A stretch of DNA of 64,000 nt from Cryptomeria japonica (Eukaryota > Streptophyta > Pinopsida > Cupressales > Cupressaceae): positions 914,373,840 to 914,437,839 of the forward strand of contig NC_081409.1 of NCBI RefSeq assembly GCF_030272615.1. Direction: 5' to 3'. Each line of letters begins with the position of its first letter. Position 1 is the first letter of the stretch. A program made the translations under genes and the position numbers. Below are positions 45,851-57,048 of this stretch, one piece after another. Under the pieces are notes generated by a model that was not told the origin of the DNA, searched no databases, and was given only the letters and a program-made list of their open reading frames with translations.

Positions 45851-46650
45851 TGTTAGGATTCCCAAAGATACTGAGAGGGGCAGTGAATCAGTATCTAACC
45901 GGTTTATGAATTTACTTGATTTAAAACATGTAAAGCATATCAATATTGTGTACCGGTAAACCAAAAATAATGCAGTAAACAAGAATAACAACAACCACAT
46001 GAAAAGCACACCATAACACAGTAGTTTAACGAGGAAACCCGGTGTGCGAAAAACCTCGGTGGGATTTGTGACCCACAATATTCACTTACTGGCCAATAAG
46101 AGAATATTATTGTTTTACAAGAGGGGCATGCACGTGCAGGAAGTGCATGCAGGAAGGCCAAGCACCTAGAGCTCACTGCTCAATTACAAAGGAAGTCACA
46201 CTAACTTACAAAAATGGATTATACAGATCTAATGTCTTGTACTACTTCAAATTAGCATCTGCTATGCCAGATTCAGTACCAGTTTTAGCTCTGCTTCATA
46301 CATAAACCCTTAACCTATAATTCGCATATTAGGTCTGCATAATTTCGCCTATCACATTATTACTAAATGTTCTACAATGATCTCATGCATATATGAGTCA
46401 TATTACAACTCGCCATGTCGGCTTACAATGATTTTACAATTAATTGCAAAATATATTATTAACAAAATTCATGTCGACCAGAGTGTCGGTATCCATCCTT
46501 TCACTGCCGGTGTTCTGTGTGTCGGTGTAGAGTTTGTTGTTGTCGGTGTTGATATATTGTCTTGCCGGTATCATATGATTTCAAGATTGTCATCAATGAC
46601 AAAACCTTCAATCACCTACAATTTCTCATTGGAGTGTGCATTTGCAAACA
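45851..46650 (-). repeat. NA 5' LTR
   Basis: Minus-strand TGTTTGCAAATGCAC start at 46650, CCTAACA end at 45851. It is 39 bp longer than the 3' copy through small internal duplications, for example near 46130-46160 and 46505-46525. Stem 1: CGAGG 46030-46034 / CCTCG 46054-46058. Stem 2: AGATACTGA 45866-45874 / TCAGTATCT 45888-45896, perfect over 9 bp. Confidence 0.9.
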
Positions 46651-46703
46651 GTTTTTAACTTCATGTTCAATAAAATATTGGTCTACACTCCTAATCATGA
46701 TAT

Positions 46704-47585
46704 TGTTGGCATATGGACACTACAATGAGACATTGTGTGTGATTGAAGGTTTTGTCATTGATGGCAACTTTGCAATCCTATGGCACCGGCAAGACATTAT
46801 ACCGGCAAAGCATTACACAGGCAACCTTGCAATCCTATGGCACCGGCAAGACATTATACCGGCAAAGCATTATTCAAACAAGACAGTGCACCGGCATCAG
46901 CAAGATCACTCTACACCGGCACCGGCACAGAAGATGTACACCGGCATAGAAGAGAACATGTATACCGGCACAGAGGCCGACAGGACTTTTGATATGTAAT
47001 ATTTTGTTTATTATTGTAAGTCGACTTGGCAAATTGTAAAATGACTCTTGTATATAAAAGAGATCATTGTAGACATTTGTAGTATATGGATAGGAAGCAT
47101 AAATAAATTATAAGGCAGACCTAATGTGCGAATTGTAGGTCAAGGGTATATGTAAAGAACAGAGCAAGAACCGGTACTGAATCTGGCATTGAAGATGCTA
47201 TTGTAAAGCAGTACAAAATATTGGATTTGTGTAAATCCTCATTGTAAGTCAGTGTGACTTCTTATTGAGCACTGTGCTCTAGGTAGTTGGCCTTCCTGCA
47301 TGTGCAGGCCCCTATTGTAAGTAATATTCTCTTATTGGCCAGTAAGTGAATATTGTGGGTCACAAATCCCACCGAGGTTTTTCCCGCACCGGGTTTCCTC
47401 GTTAAACATCTTGTGTTATGGTGTTCTTTTCATGTGGATGTTTTTGATTCTGTTATTTACATTAATTCTTGCATACTGGTATACTGTTACTTTATGTTCT
47501 GCATATTCAGTTTTAAGAAAATTTCATTACCAGTCAGATACTGATTCACCCCCCCCCCCTCTCAGTATCTGTGGGAACCCTAACA
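46704..47585 (+). repeat. Solo LTR of the NA family, plus strand
   Basis: TGTTGGCATATGG to CCCTAACA, 882 bp, framed by perfect GATAT duplications at 46699-46703 and 47586-47590, with no interior. It resembles the NA LTRs throughout. Stem 1: CGAGG 47373-47377 / CCTCG 47397-47401. Stem 2: CAGATACTGA 47535-47544 / TCAGTATCTG 47562-47571, perfect over 10 bp. It presumably formed by recombination between two LTRs. Confidence 0.93.
46771..46884 (+). repeat. 57 bp tandem duplication and CCGGCA repeats in the solo LTR
   Basis: TGCAATCCTA starts at 46771 and again at 46828. Downstream to 46985 the motif ACCGGCA recurs at irregular spacing. The three overlapping small frames here are by-products. Confidence 0.88.
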
Positions 47586-49670
47586 GATATATGAACATGT
47601 GAGGTTACTTGGTAATTTAAATTGGAGCATGATCTTAGATAGAACCTACAAGAGAATGTTTACAATATGGATTATATAAACATAGTTGGCAATAAACTTA
47701 AGTTCCAACTTCATGCTATTAAATATAATTGTAAATTATTTTCAAGGAACTAGTATTCTTGTGTGTGCAAGCCTTAAGAAGCATCTATTTCTATATAGTA
47801 AATATTAAATTCTTGCAATAAAGGTACTTTAATCACATTGATTTTACCCCATGAATCTAGAGAAAATTGCACTATTGATGACTATCACATAACTAATAAG
47901 GCAAGGCTTATGGTCAATATATGGGAAATAAGAAGAGGCCCAATTGCATGAGAAAGTCTCTTAATCTTGCAACTTAAAAATCCATGAAATATTCTTCAAA
48001 AGGAAAAAGTTAAGACTTAAGCTTGCCCCCATTTTACTATTGGAGTGTGAAAGTTTCTCAAAATTTGTAACCATATTAAATAAAAAGATAACATGATATC
48101 TCATTAATTGTTAATTGACTATAAGATTAAATATGATAAGGGGTAAAATATTTACCTATATTTCACATTTTTTTATAATATCATGTATTGAAAAAACCCT
48201 CTAATACTTCTTGAGTTTAATGGACCTTATTATAATGGGTGGCTATCGCCCTTATAAACTATCTGGGGAGCAAACCTAGAAAGTATAGCTCATCCGTTGC
48301 CTTTTTTTTTTTATGGATCATTACTATATGTAGTAGTATGTCTATTTTTTAAACAAGACAACTAATTATTCATGCTTATTCTCATGAAAATATATGTTGA
48401 TCTCCTTCCTACGAATTATTGGACTATACTTTACATTTATGAGGAATATTATATGATCTTTGACAAATGACAAAAAAATAATATTATGTTCTTTCTTTGC
48501 ACAAAAAATGAAGTTGATTACTATGTTACTAACTATATTGTTTCTTCTATGGCGAGGTTATGCCTTCAAAACATATGGTGCAAGTGCTATTACATGGATG
48601 GTGCAATACTTTAATAAGAAAACTATCTTCTATGTGTCTTTGAATCAAATGAGCAAAATATGAATGTAGCTCTTGAAGAATCAATAAGGCGTTGAAGATT
48701 TATGGAAGAGTTCCATTTGGATACATATGAAAGTACCATATTACTTGAAGTTACTTTACTCTTTCTAGAGAATATCATTTCTAAAGATCAAAATGAACAT
48801 TCAAGATCATGGGCACCTCACTCAAGTGAAAGCATTCTATAATAAAGGCACCTTGAAGATCATGGGCACCTCACTCAAGTTAAATCATTCTATAATAAAG
48901 ACACTTTGAAGATCATGGGCACATGCTATATATTGAAATTTTCGCCATCACTTTGAAATCCTCTATGTAGTTATTGGCTTTAGGTGATGCCATTAAGGGG
49001 GAGTGTACATGACACCACCTAGTGGCTAAATCCTAGATGTAAGACCTAATAGGCATAAGACCTTTAGGCATTATATGCTCCAAATTCAATTAATGCTTGG
49101 CCTTAGGTGATGCCATTGAGGGGGAGTGTGCATGTCAATGACACCACCTAGTGGCTAAATCCTAGTTTTAAATCCTACGGGTAGGCATATGTCCTAATAG
49201 GTATGAAATAAGACCTATATAGGCATTAGTAAGTCTTTTAAGCCTGCAGATAGGCATATGTAAGTCCTTTTTTATTTTAAATACGGCAGGTAGGCATTAG
49301 TAAGTCCTATAGGCACATTTGTGCTTAAGTCCTATGGGCATATTGTAAATTCTTCTCCTTGTAAATCTTCCACTTGTGAAAGCATTGTATTAAGTCCTAT
49401 GGGCACTATGTAATGAACCTAGGGAGACGCTAATTTGAGGAGACCGCGGCTCCAATATAATTTTTTAAGACCTCATAGTATCATTTTTAAAACATTGGGA
49501 TTATAAATTATGTCAAGATGCTTTCATGTAGTCCAGAATGCATGATCTTCATGTTGGCATATATTTGTGTCCCTATTTATCACTGGCAAAGAAGACCTAC
49601 ATTACTGGGGTACTTCATTTTATTTTTTATAGAAATTGACATATGATCCCCTATTAACATTAAGGGGGAG
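47586..49670 (+). other. Element L interior, right part
   Basis: No retroelement motif. It holds a 53 bp tandem repeat (GATCATGGGCAC at 48805, 48858 and 48911). A duplicated block of about 65 bp, starting near 48973 and 49092, contains a GGGGGAG tract and GACACCACCTAGTGG. Degenerate AAGTCCT/GGCAT repeats lie at 49050-49400. The 67-codon frame at 48460 has a hydrophobic start but no similarity. Confidence 0.65.
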
Positions 49671-50193
49671 TGTTAGAACATAATGTTATTAGGGATCACA
49701 TCCTTATAATATTTATATATAATGTTCTAATATAAGGTTATAAAATCTTATATATTAAATGCTTTATAAGCATATCCCATTTGAAATAATTATAATCTAA
49801 TAACTATTAGATTATCAATTATTTATGAGTGGGGGCTATTGAAAAGGTGTGACTAGTGAAGCCACCCTTCCTCCTATATTTAAGGAGGTTCTCTCTCATT
49901 TGGGAGTTATGATAATTTGGAGCTTTATGGTGATTTGTATCACTATGCATATGAGGTATTATTGGCCATGTGCAAGTATTGGAGGAGTGTCCCCAGGTTT
50001 GAGTCTATTTTATGATAGACTATATTTGTAAGTGTTTTAATAAAATGATGTTTTATGGGGTTTTTTTACCCGAAAGGGTTTTTCCCATGTATATCTTGTG
50101 TAATGTGTATATTTATGCATGTATGATTCTCATTTCATTTATTTTATGATCTTGTTTATAATGATTAGTATCCTAAGATCCTAATTTTTAATA
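49671..50193 (+). repeat. Element L 3' LTR
   Basis: Starts TGTTAGAACATAATG after a TTAAGGGGGAG tract; the terminal CTAACA has decayed to TTAATA. 523 bp, 17 differences from the 5' copy by eye. Confidence 0.93.
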
Positions 50194-50213
50194 GTATGCG
50201 ACTTTAGTTTATC

Positions 50214-50658
50214 TGTTGGTGTAAATAAATATTCATTTTGGATATTATTACACTTAAGTTAACTTAGGATAATGCATCTCTTCGTAGTTTGGATTTGAGA
50301 CACTTAGGGAAGTGTGCACATAGGGATAAAGCTTGTAGGAGAAATTCCACCTTTTGTGGTCTTATTTTGCTATTACACTCCACATTCGGTGGGTCATCCA
50401 CCTCTTGTGGAATATTATATTATTTCTCCTACCTACCCTTAGTATTTCTTACCTACCCTTGTTTCTCATTGAGCCACATGTTATAATTGTGTGCTCATAC
50501 ATCCATATGGCCTTGCCTATATAAGCAGGCCTATATTCATTGTATTGGTTAATCCAGTTGATCATTTTGCATATTGATGAGAATACAGTTTGTTCTTGTC
50601 ATTCTATTGTCTCTTTTTATGCTTTTCATTGTGCCCTTGATCTTGGCAAAATCCTACA
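50214..50658 (+). repeat. Copia-4 5' LTR
   Basis: TGTTGGTGTAAATAAAT to AAATCCTACA, 445 bp. CCTATATAAGC near 50515-50525 is a good TATA box, so transcription would start about 30 bases downstream. Confidence 0.95.
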
Positions 50659-50671
50659 TGGTATCAGAGCT
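50659..50671 (+). promoter_or_regulatory. Copia-4 primer-binding site
   Basis: TGGTATCAGAGCT directly after the LTR, initiator tRNA-Met type. Confidence 0.93.
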
Positions 50672-52078
50672 ATTGGGGCTTCATTGATTGGTTTTTGGAG
50701 ACATCGTGGAAGGCTTCTATTTTCGGATTTGGGGATCTTCATTTTTTGGGGGCGTCATATAGCGATTTGGACATCACCGTTGAATCCGGGAGGCCGTTTC
50801 CATAAATTTTGACTATAAAGTCGACCTATTTTGGTGAGAAAAATTTTTTCCCCATTTTGGCTATTATCGTACAGATTTCGAAAAAAAATTCAAAAAAAAT
50901 ATTTTTCGAAAAAAAAAAATTGGAAAATCAAAAAAAAATCAATCAAAAAATAAATATTTTTTTGGTATTTTGGGGGTTCGCAGACCCCCCCGTACCCTAC
51001 GTGTGCTGCAGGTTGCAGGCGTACCTGTTGTCGGAGCCGTCACCACCCGTACTCATCCTCGGGCCCCGCTCACCGGAACCCGGCCGCCGCCACGCCCCGC
51101 CACCACCATCGCTGGCAGCTCTGACTGCCTGCCGCCGCAGATCGTCCCGCCGGCCGCCCCGCTCCCGCCACCGACCCGCCCGTAACTGCTGCCTTCGGCA
51201 ACGCTTCCCTCCCGCCGGCATCCACTAAACAGGCGAACCCGCGCCCGCCATGTGGCAGGCGGCCACTGGCCCACGGTCGACCTCCGTACGCACTGTCAGA
51301 CCGTACGCCCAATCATCTACCCAGTCAGTAGTTTGTACAGTACGAACGTCCAGTCAGCAGGGAGGCGAAGTTTTCGCGATGTTCATACGGCCGTCAAATT
51401 TAAGACAGTGAATTGCTGACGTCAACGCCACATCAGCAGTTTTTGAAATTTTTCAACCCCTCTCCATTGAGCTTTTCAATTTTGCAGTCCAACTTTGAAA
51501 GGTCATATCTTACTCATTTTTGCTCCTTTTTTGCTGCAATTTTTTTTGAAATGGGATAAAATTTCATGATCTTCGCAGTGGTGTGGTTATTTTCTGATTT
51601 TGGTGCACAGGTTTTTTAGAATTTTTGGATTCTCTCAGTTGTACCTGTCCAATCCTCAATTCTGCAACTTCAAAGGCCTTGTTTGAGCTCATACGACCTC
51701 CTTTTCAGGTGCCGTTTTTTTTTAAAGTGCATTTTTTTTTGTCTACTTTCATAATCTATGATCAGATTTCAGAGATTTTGAGTGGAAATTGTACTTTCAG
51801 ATATTGGTCTTATTTGGCCTATTAGGTACTTGTAAATTGCTTGGATCTTAGTTAGATCTCTTGCATTATCAGTTTGAGTCTCTTTTGGCCTTATTGAGGC
51901 AGTTGTAAAATTGTAATCAGAAGTCCACTTTGTCATCTTTTGCAAGTGGCCCATTGTATACGCACTAATTATAAAGTGCCAAATCATCACTTTTGGGGGG
52001 GGTTCTTTGATTGAGTGAATTTGGGGGGGTGTCTTGTGTGATTGTGCCTCTCTTTGTTCTCTTTCCATTTTTGTTGCA
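50672..52078 (+). other. Copia-4 long leader with A-rich and GC-rich blocks
   Basis: About 1.4 kb between primer site and gag ATG. An A/T-rich tract (50875-50965) adjoins a GC-rich island (about 50980-51400) with many CG dinucleotides, unlike the rest of the element. Frames in the island on both strands are Pro/Arg/Ala-rich low-complexity readings without similarity. The rest (51420-52078) is T-rich. It may be captured sequence or a structured leader. Confidence 0.7.
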
Positions 52079-55000
52079 ATGAGTCCTAATAAATTTCCAC
52101 CTTTAACTCCACATAATTATGCATCATGGAAAATTAAAGTATGGAGTAAATTAATGGAAAAGGGTCTCACACATTACATAGATGGAACAATAACAGCACC
52201 ACCTGATCCTAAGGCTGATTCAAATGCTCAATTAGAATGGCTCACAAAGAATTGCATGGCTCTTGGAACTTTGCGCAAGTATGTATCAAAATGACCTCAT
52301 TTTTCACATTGAGAAGTGTAAAACAATCAAAGAGGCTTGGGATATGTTTCAGAAATTGTATGGTTAAGTTGATGAAATTAGAGGTTATCAGATTGACAAT
52401 GAACTCACCAACTTGGATCCCAAGAGTTTTGATACAATCCAAGATTATGTCACCAAAGCAAATGAGCTAAGAGCAAAGCTTAAGGATTGTGGAATTGACA
52501 AAAAGGATGTTCAGTTGATATTCAACTTGTTGGACAAGCTTGCACCAGAATATGCAGCATTTGTATCTAGCTTCCAAACTCATCGTTTGACAGTGGGGAG
52601 TTCCTATGTTATGCCTTCGTTTGATGCTTTCACAGAAATGTTGATATTGGAACAATCTAAGTTGTTGAACATGGGGCTTCTCAAGTCTTCAAAGTCCAAG
52701 GCTTTGGTGGCTAATCAAGGGAATCAAGGAAGTCAAGGCAAAGATTCCAACAAGAAGAAGAAGCACTCTAAGTCTAAGCCACACCGGGAAAAAGGACAAT
52801 CATCCTCTCCATCACAAGGCAATTTTTCATCCTCTTCCAAGAAGGGGACACCACCTAAGAAGGATAAACCAACTTGTGCATATTGCAAGAAGTATGGTCA
52901 TGATGAGCATCGATGCCACGCAAAGCAAGTTGATGAGTTAACTAATCTTCTCAAGAAAAACAACATCAACTTGCCATCCACCTACACAAAGAAGGATTCA
53001 TCTCCTTCCTCTTCCTCACAGTCTAAGGGAAAAGGGCAAGCATTTGTGGCTACAACAGGTTCTTCACAGCAATGGATACTTGACTCGGGTGCCTCATATC
53101 ACATGGGTTCTACAAAGGAGCAGTTTTCTTCATTGGAGCCATCTAAGGTACCTCACATTTACATAGGTGATGATACACAGGTAGAGGTTGAAGGGAAAGG
53201 TTCAGTTGACATGGATGATGGAACATTTGAGAATGTTCTCTATGTTCCTAACTTGTCTACCAACCTTCTCTCCATCTACCAAATCACTCACTATGGGAAT
53301 GAGAAAAAGGTTGAGTTTACACCAAATTCAGTTGTGGTAAAGGAACTTGATGATGATGCCTTGGTAGCAGTGGGACAAGTCAATGACAACTCAAGGCTTT
53401 ATTCATTCTCCCACTTTGTGCCAAGTTCACCTTCTAGGGCCTTGCTTACTCATTCATATTCAGAAAGTAAGCTATGGCATGAGCGGTTTGGTCACCTCAA
53501 CTACCGCTATCTTCAGCAGCTCAGCACTAAAGACATGGTCATAGGTCTACCTCGAATCAGTTTTCTAGAGGGTGTATGTTCAAGTTGTTCCATGGGCAAG
53601 CATCCCGAAGAGAAGTTTGATAAGGGGAAAGCTTGGAGAGCTTTGGAAGTTCTTCAACTTGTTCACAGTGATGTAGCAGGTCCATTTCCAGCACCTTCAT
53701 TTAGTAAGGCCCGCTATGTTCTCACCTTCATTGATGACTACTCCCGCTTCACTTGGGTCTACTTTCTCATTCATAAGAGTGAAGTATTTGACAGATTTCA
53801 GGACTTCAAGACTCGTGTGGAGAAGCAATCAGGGAAAGTGGTCAAGATTCTTCACACAGATAATGGAAGGGAATATGTGAACAAAAGACTTGTGGATTTT
53901 TGTACATTTGAGTGGATTGATCTTCAGCATTCTGTAGCATACACTCCACAGCAGAACGGGGTTGCAAAACGCAAGAATAGAACTCTCAAAGAAATGGCTA
54001 GTTGTATGATACATGCACGTTCTCTTGATCCCGCCTTTTGGGTAGAGGCTATCAGTTGTGCCACACACATCCAGAATCGGGTTCCTCACAAAGCTTTGCA
54101 AGGTAATACTCCTTTTGAGGCTTGGGCTGGTAGGAAACCGATTGTGAGACATTTTAGAGTCTTTGGGTGTCCAGCATGGGCTCGCATACCTCCGCAGAAA
54201 TGCAAGGCATTGGAACCACAGAGTCGACCTTGAATATTTGTTGGATATCCTGAGGGTGTTAAGGCATACAGATTGATGGATCTAGAGACACATGAGGTGT
54301 TCATTGAGAGGAGTGTTCACTTTGAGGAAAGCTCTCCTAGCTTAGCCTCTCTACCTCCTCCACCTTCCTCCATTGTGGATAGTGATGTTAGTGATTCAGA
54401 TGATGAGACTCCTTCAACTCCGACTCGCACGATTACACCTCCGCAGGGTCCACTTGCAGTTGAGGAACCTCGTTCTCGACCTCCACCTAGACCTCATTGG
54501 GCTCGACAGACACTTGAGTCTGCGGGTTCTCTTGTTGGGCATCCTTCAGATACACGGAGAACTCGATCACAACATCAGGATCTTCCACATGCATTCATTG
54601 CCACCGCTTCCGATCCATAGACATTTAGGGAAGCATCAGGGGTTCTTGAGTGGGACCAAGCTATGGAGGAAGAGTATAGTTCCTTGATGAGGAACAACAC
54701 ATGGGATCTAGTCCATCTCCCTAAGGGGAGAAAGATGGTTCGATGTAAGTGGATCTATCGGACCAACTTTGCAGCGGATGGTAGTGTGGATAAGTATAAG
54801 GCTCGGCTTGTTGCGAAAGGTTTCTCGCAGATTGCAGGTGTTGACTATACTGAGACTTTTGCACCCGTAGCCAAGATGAACTCCATTTGTTTGACACTTG
54901 CTATTGTTGTAGCTCATGGTTGGGTTGTACATCAAATGGATGTGAAGAGTGCTTTTCTTCATGGTGATCTTGATGAGGAGATTTATATGGAGCAGCCACA

Positions 55001-56150
55001 GGGTTTCATCCAAGATACTTCCTTGGTTTGCAGACTAAGGAAATCTCTCTATGGCCTTAAGCAGGCCCCCAGGGCTTGGTACGCCAAGATGGATTCCTTT
55101 CTTCTCTCTGCAGGGTTCACCAGGTGTCATTCCGATCCGAATGTCTACATTTTGTGACAGGATGAATCTCACTTGATACTTGTGCTCTATGTTGATGACT
55201 TGATCATTACAGGGAGTACTTCATCCATCATTAGCAAGGTCAAATCTACTTTGGATGACAGATTTGCTATGACTGACATGGGTCTTTTGCACTACTTTCT
55301 CGGGATAGAGATTTCACAGTCACCTTTCGGGATTACACTATCGCAGCCCAAGTATGCTCTTGATCTACTTGCACGCTTTCATATGGCTGATTGTAAGCCT
55401 GCCTCGACTCCCTTTCTTTCAGGAGTCAAGCTTGAGGCTCAGTGTTCTTCTCCACCAGTTGATGCCACTTTGTATCATCAGCTTGTAGGTAGTCTCATCT
55501 ACTTGACTCATACACGCCCTGATATTTCATTTGCAGTTGGCATGGTTTCCCGCTTCATGCAAGAACCACATGAGCTTCATTGGAAAGCCGCCAAATGCAT
55601 CCTTCATTACATCCAGGGTACACGTCACTATGGGATTCACTATGCAACAGGCACAGGACTTCGCTTGGTTGGTTACACAGACTCCAATTGGGTTGGCGAT
55701 CTTGATGATCATAAGTCTACCTCTGGTTATAGTTTTCACCTTGGTTCGGGCCCCATTTGTTGGCAGAGCAAGAAGCAACATGCTATTGCTCTCTCTTCGA
55801 CTGAGGTTGAGTATCAAGGCGTTGTTAACGCAGCGACTGAGACCATTTGGCTCCAGCAGATTCTCACAGAGTTTGGTTTCACCACTCCACGATCGACAGT
55901 TCTACATTGTGACAATCAGAGTGCTATTGCAATCTTGAAGAACCTGGCCCAGCACCAGCAGACCAAACACATCGAGATTCATATGCACTATATCCGAGAG
56001 CTCATCCAGGAGCAGGTCATTGATTTGCAGTATTGTCCTACAGCAGAGCAGGTTGCTGACATATTCACCAAACCTTTCACCGAGAGTAAGTTCCAGCAAT
56101 TGCGAGCTCTCTTGGGGGTGCGGGATGTGTCATTAGGGGGGGTCAGCTGA
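52079..56150 (+). pseudogene. gag-pol: Copia-4 gag-pol polyprotein, nearly intact
   Basis: Start MSPNKFPPLTPHNYASWKIK. One +1 shift near 52280, then a single frame to 56150 with stops at 52365, 54231, 54618 and 55155. Gag ends with knuckle CAYCKKYGHDEHRC (near 52876). Protease: WILDSGASYHM (near 53074). Integrase: HERFGHLNYRYL and CSSCSMGK zinc ligands, Asp in HSDVAGPF, Asp in HTDNGREY, but PQQNGVAKRKN has Lys where the catalytic Glu belongs. [42 protein letters not shown] and LYVDDLIITGS, catalytic YVDD intact. RNase H: GYTDSNWVGDLDDHKSTSGY, ALSSTEVEYQG and LHCDNQSAIAI, ending ADIFTKPFTESK. Confidence 0.96.
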
Positions 56151-56419
56151 CTTCTCCTTCTTCTCTTATGGGGGGGACTTTTTCCTCTTTGAGGTTTTGT
56201 CCTTCTTCTTTGAGAGTCTTTTGTACATTCATCTCTCTTTTGGGGGGGAGTTTTTTCTCACTGCGTTTTCTCCCTTTCTCCGTTTGTGAGAGATTGCATT
56301 GCATAGTTTTGCTTGCATTTGCATATTGTACATGGGTACCTATCATGGCCTAGTAGCCGGGACCCATCTTGCATTGTTGACTTGAGTCTTCATTCCCCTA
56401 AGTTGCACTTAAGGGAGGG
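56151..56419 (+). other. Copia-4 3' untranslated region and polypurine tract
   Basis: Contains four G6-G7 runs (56136, 56171, 56244 and nearby) with T-rich spacers, ending in CTTAAGGGAGGG directly before the 3' LTR. Confidence 0.85.
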
Positions 56420-56860
56420 TGTTGGTGTACATAAATATTCATTTTGGATATTATTACACTTACTTAAGTTAACTTAGGATAATGCATCTCTTCGTAGTTT
56501 GGATTTGAGACACTTAGGGAAGTGTGCACATAGGGATAGAGCTTGTAGGAGAAATTCCACCTTTTGTGGTCTTATTTTGCTGTTACACTCCACATTCATC
56601 CACCTCTTGTGGAATATTATATTATTTCTCCTACCTACCCTTAGTATTTCTTACCTACCCCTGTTTCTCATTGAGCCACATGTCATAATTGTGTGCTCAT
56701 ACATCCATATGGCCTTGCCTATATAAGCAGGCCTATATTCATTGTATTGGTTAATCCAGTTGATCATTTTGCATATTGATGAGAATACAGTTTGTTCTTG
56801 TCATTCTATTGTCTCTTTTTATGCTTTTCATTGTGCCCTTGATCTTGGCAAAATCCTACA
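56420..56860 (+). repeat. Copia-4 3' LTR
   Basis: TGTTGGTGTACATAAAT to AAATCCTACA, 441 bp, almost identical to 50214-50658. Confidence 0.95.
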
Positions 56861-57048
56861 TTATCCCTAGAACAAAGTTTCAATCCCTCATTTCTCATTG
56901 ATGTCAAAGGGGGAGAGATTTGTCAAAATTGATCATGGGAGTAATGGTTGTAATAGCGCAGGATGAACGATCAAAGGGGGGAGTATGTGGTCAGATCAAT
57001 GAGCAGTGACATTAAGTTGATTTTTTCCATTAATGACAAAGGGTAGAT
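56861..57048 (+). other. Copia-3 3' untranslated region, last piece
   Basis: Contains GATGTCAAAGGGGGAGAG (near 56901), AAAGGGGGGAG (near 56974) and ACAAAGGGTAGAT directly before the LTR. These are polypurine tracts like those of Copia-2 and NA. Confidence 0.7.

Larger units (their letters stand above)
39979..46650 (-). mobile_element. Element NA, non-autonomous LTR element with two unusual genes
   Basis: Minus-strand element of 6,672 bp: 5' LTR 45851-46650, primer site, P1 frame (44670-45806), P2 frame (41124-44366), polypurine tract, 3' LTR 39979-40739. The flanks CTTTT and GTTTT agree at four of five bases. No protease, integrase, RT or RNase H motif occurs on either strand. Its polypurine tract and LTR start are identical to Copia-2 over 33 bp (40733-40765 and 26757-26789). 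It sits inside element L. Confidence 0.88.
37283..50193 (+). mobile_element. Element L, large LTR element without recognised coding capacity
   Basis: Two 523 bp LTRs (17 differences by eye, about 3%), a perfect GTATG duplication at 37278-37282 and 50194-50198, a primer site and a polypurine tract (AAGGGGGAG before 49671). After subtracting NA and the solo LTR the interior is about 4.3 kb (37806-39978, 46651-46703, 47586-49670). It shows no gag or pol motif. Direction is plus, given by primer site and tract. It resembles large non-autonomous LTR derivatives. Confidence 0.88.
50214..56860 (+). mobile_element. Copia-4, young complete Ty1/copia element
   Basis: LTRs 50214-50658 and 56420-56860, perfect TTATC duplication (50209-50213, 56861-56865), primer site, a long leader, one gag-pol reading and a polypurine tract. 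The LTRs show about five substitutions and two short indels (4 and 8 bases), so this is probably the latest insertion here. Pol needs only three stop codons explained, but the integrase has lost its catalytic Glu. Confidence 0.96.

Noticed and set aside
46743-46999. Small plus-strand frames with HRHQQDH and GTGTED repeats
   Set aside because: Translations of the CCGGCA repeats in the solo LTR.
48460-48663. 67-codon frame with a hydrophobic segment as a small secreted protein
   Set aside because: Poor start context, no signal cleavage pattern, AT-rich decayed surroundings and no similarity.
50970-51312. Pro/Arg/Gly-rich frames on both strands in the Copia-4 leader
   Set aside because: All six frames are open because of GC-rich composition; no domain, no start context.
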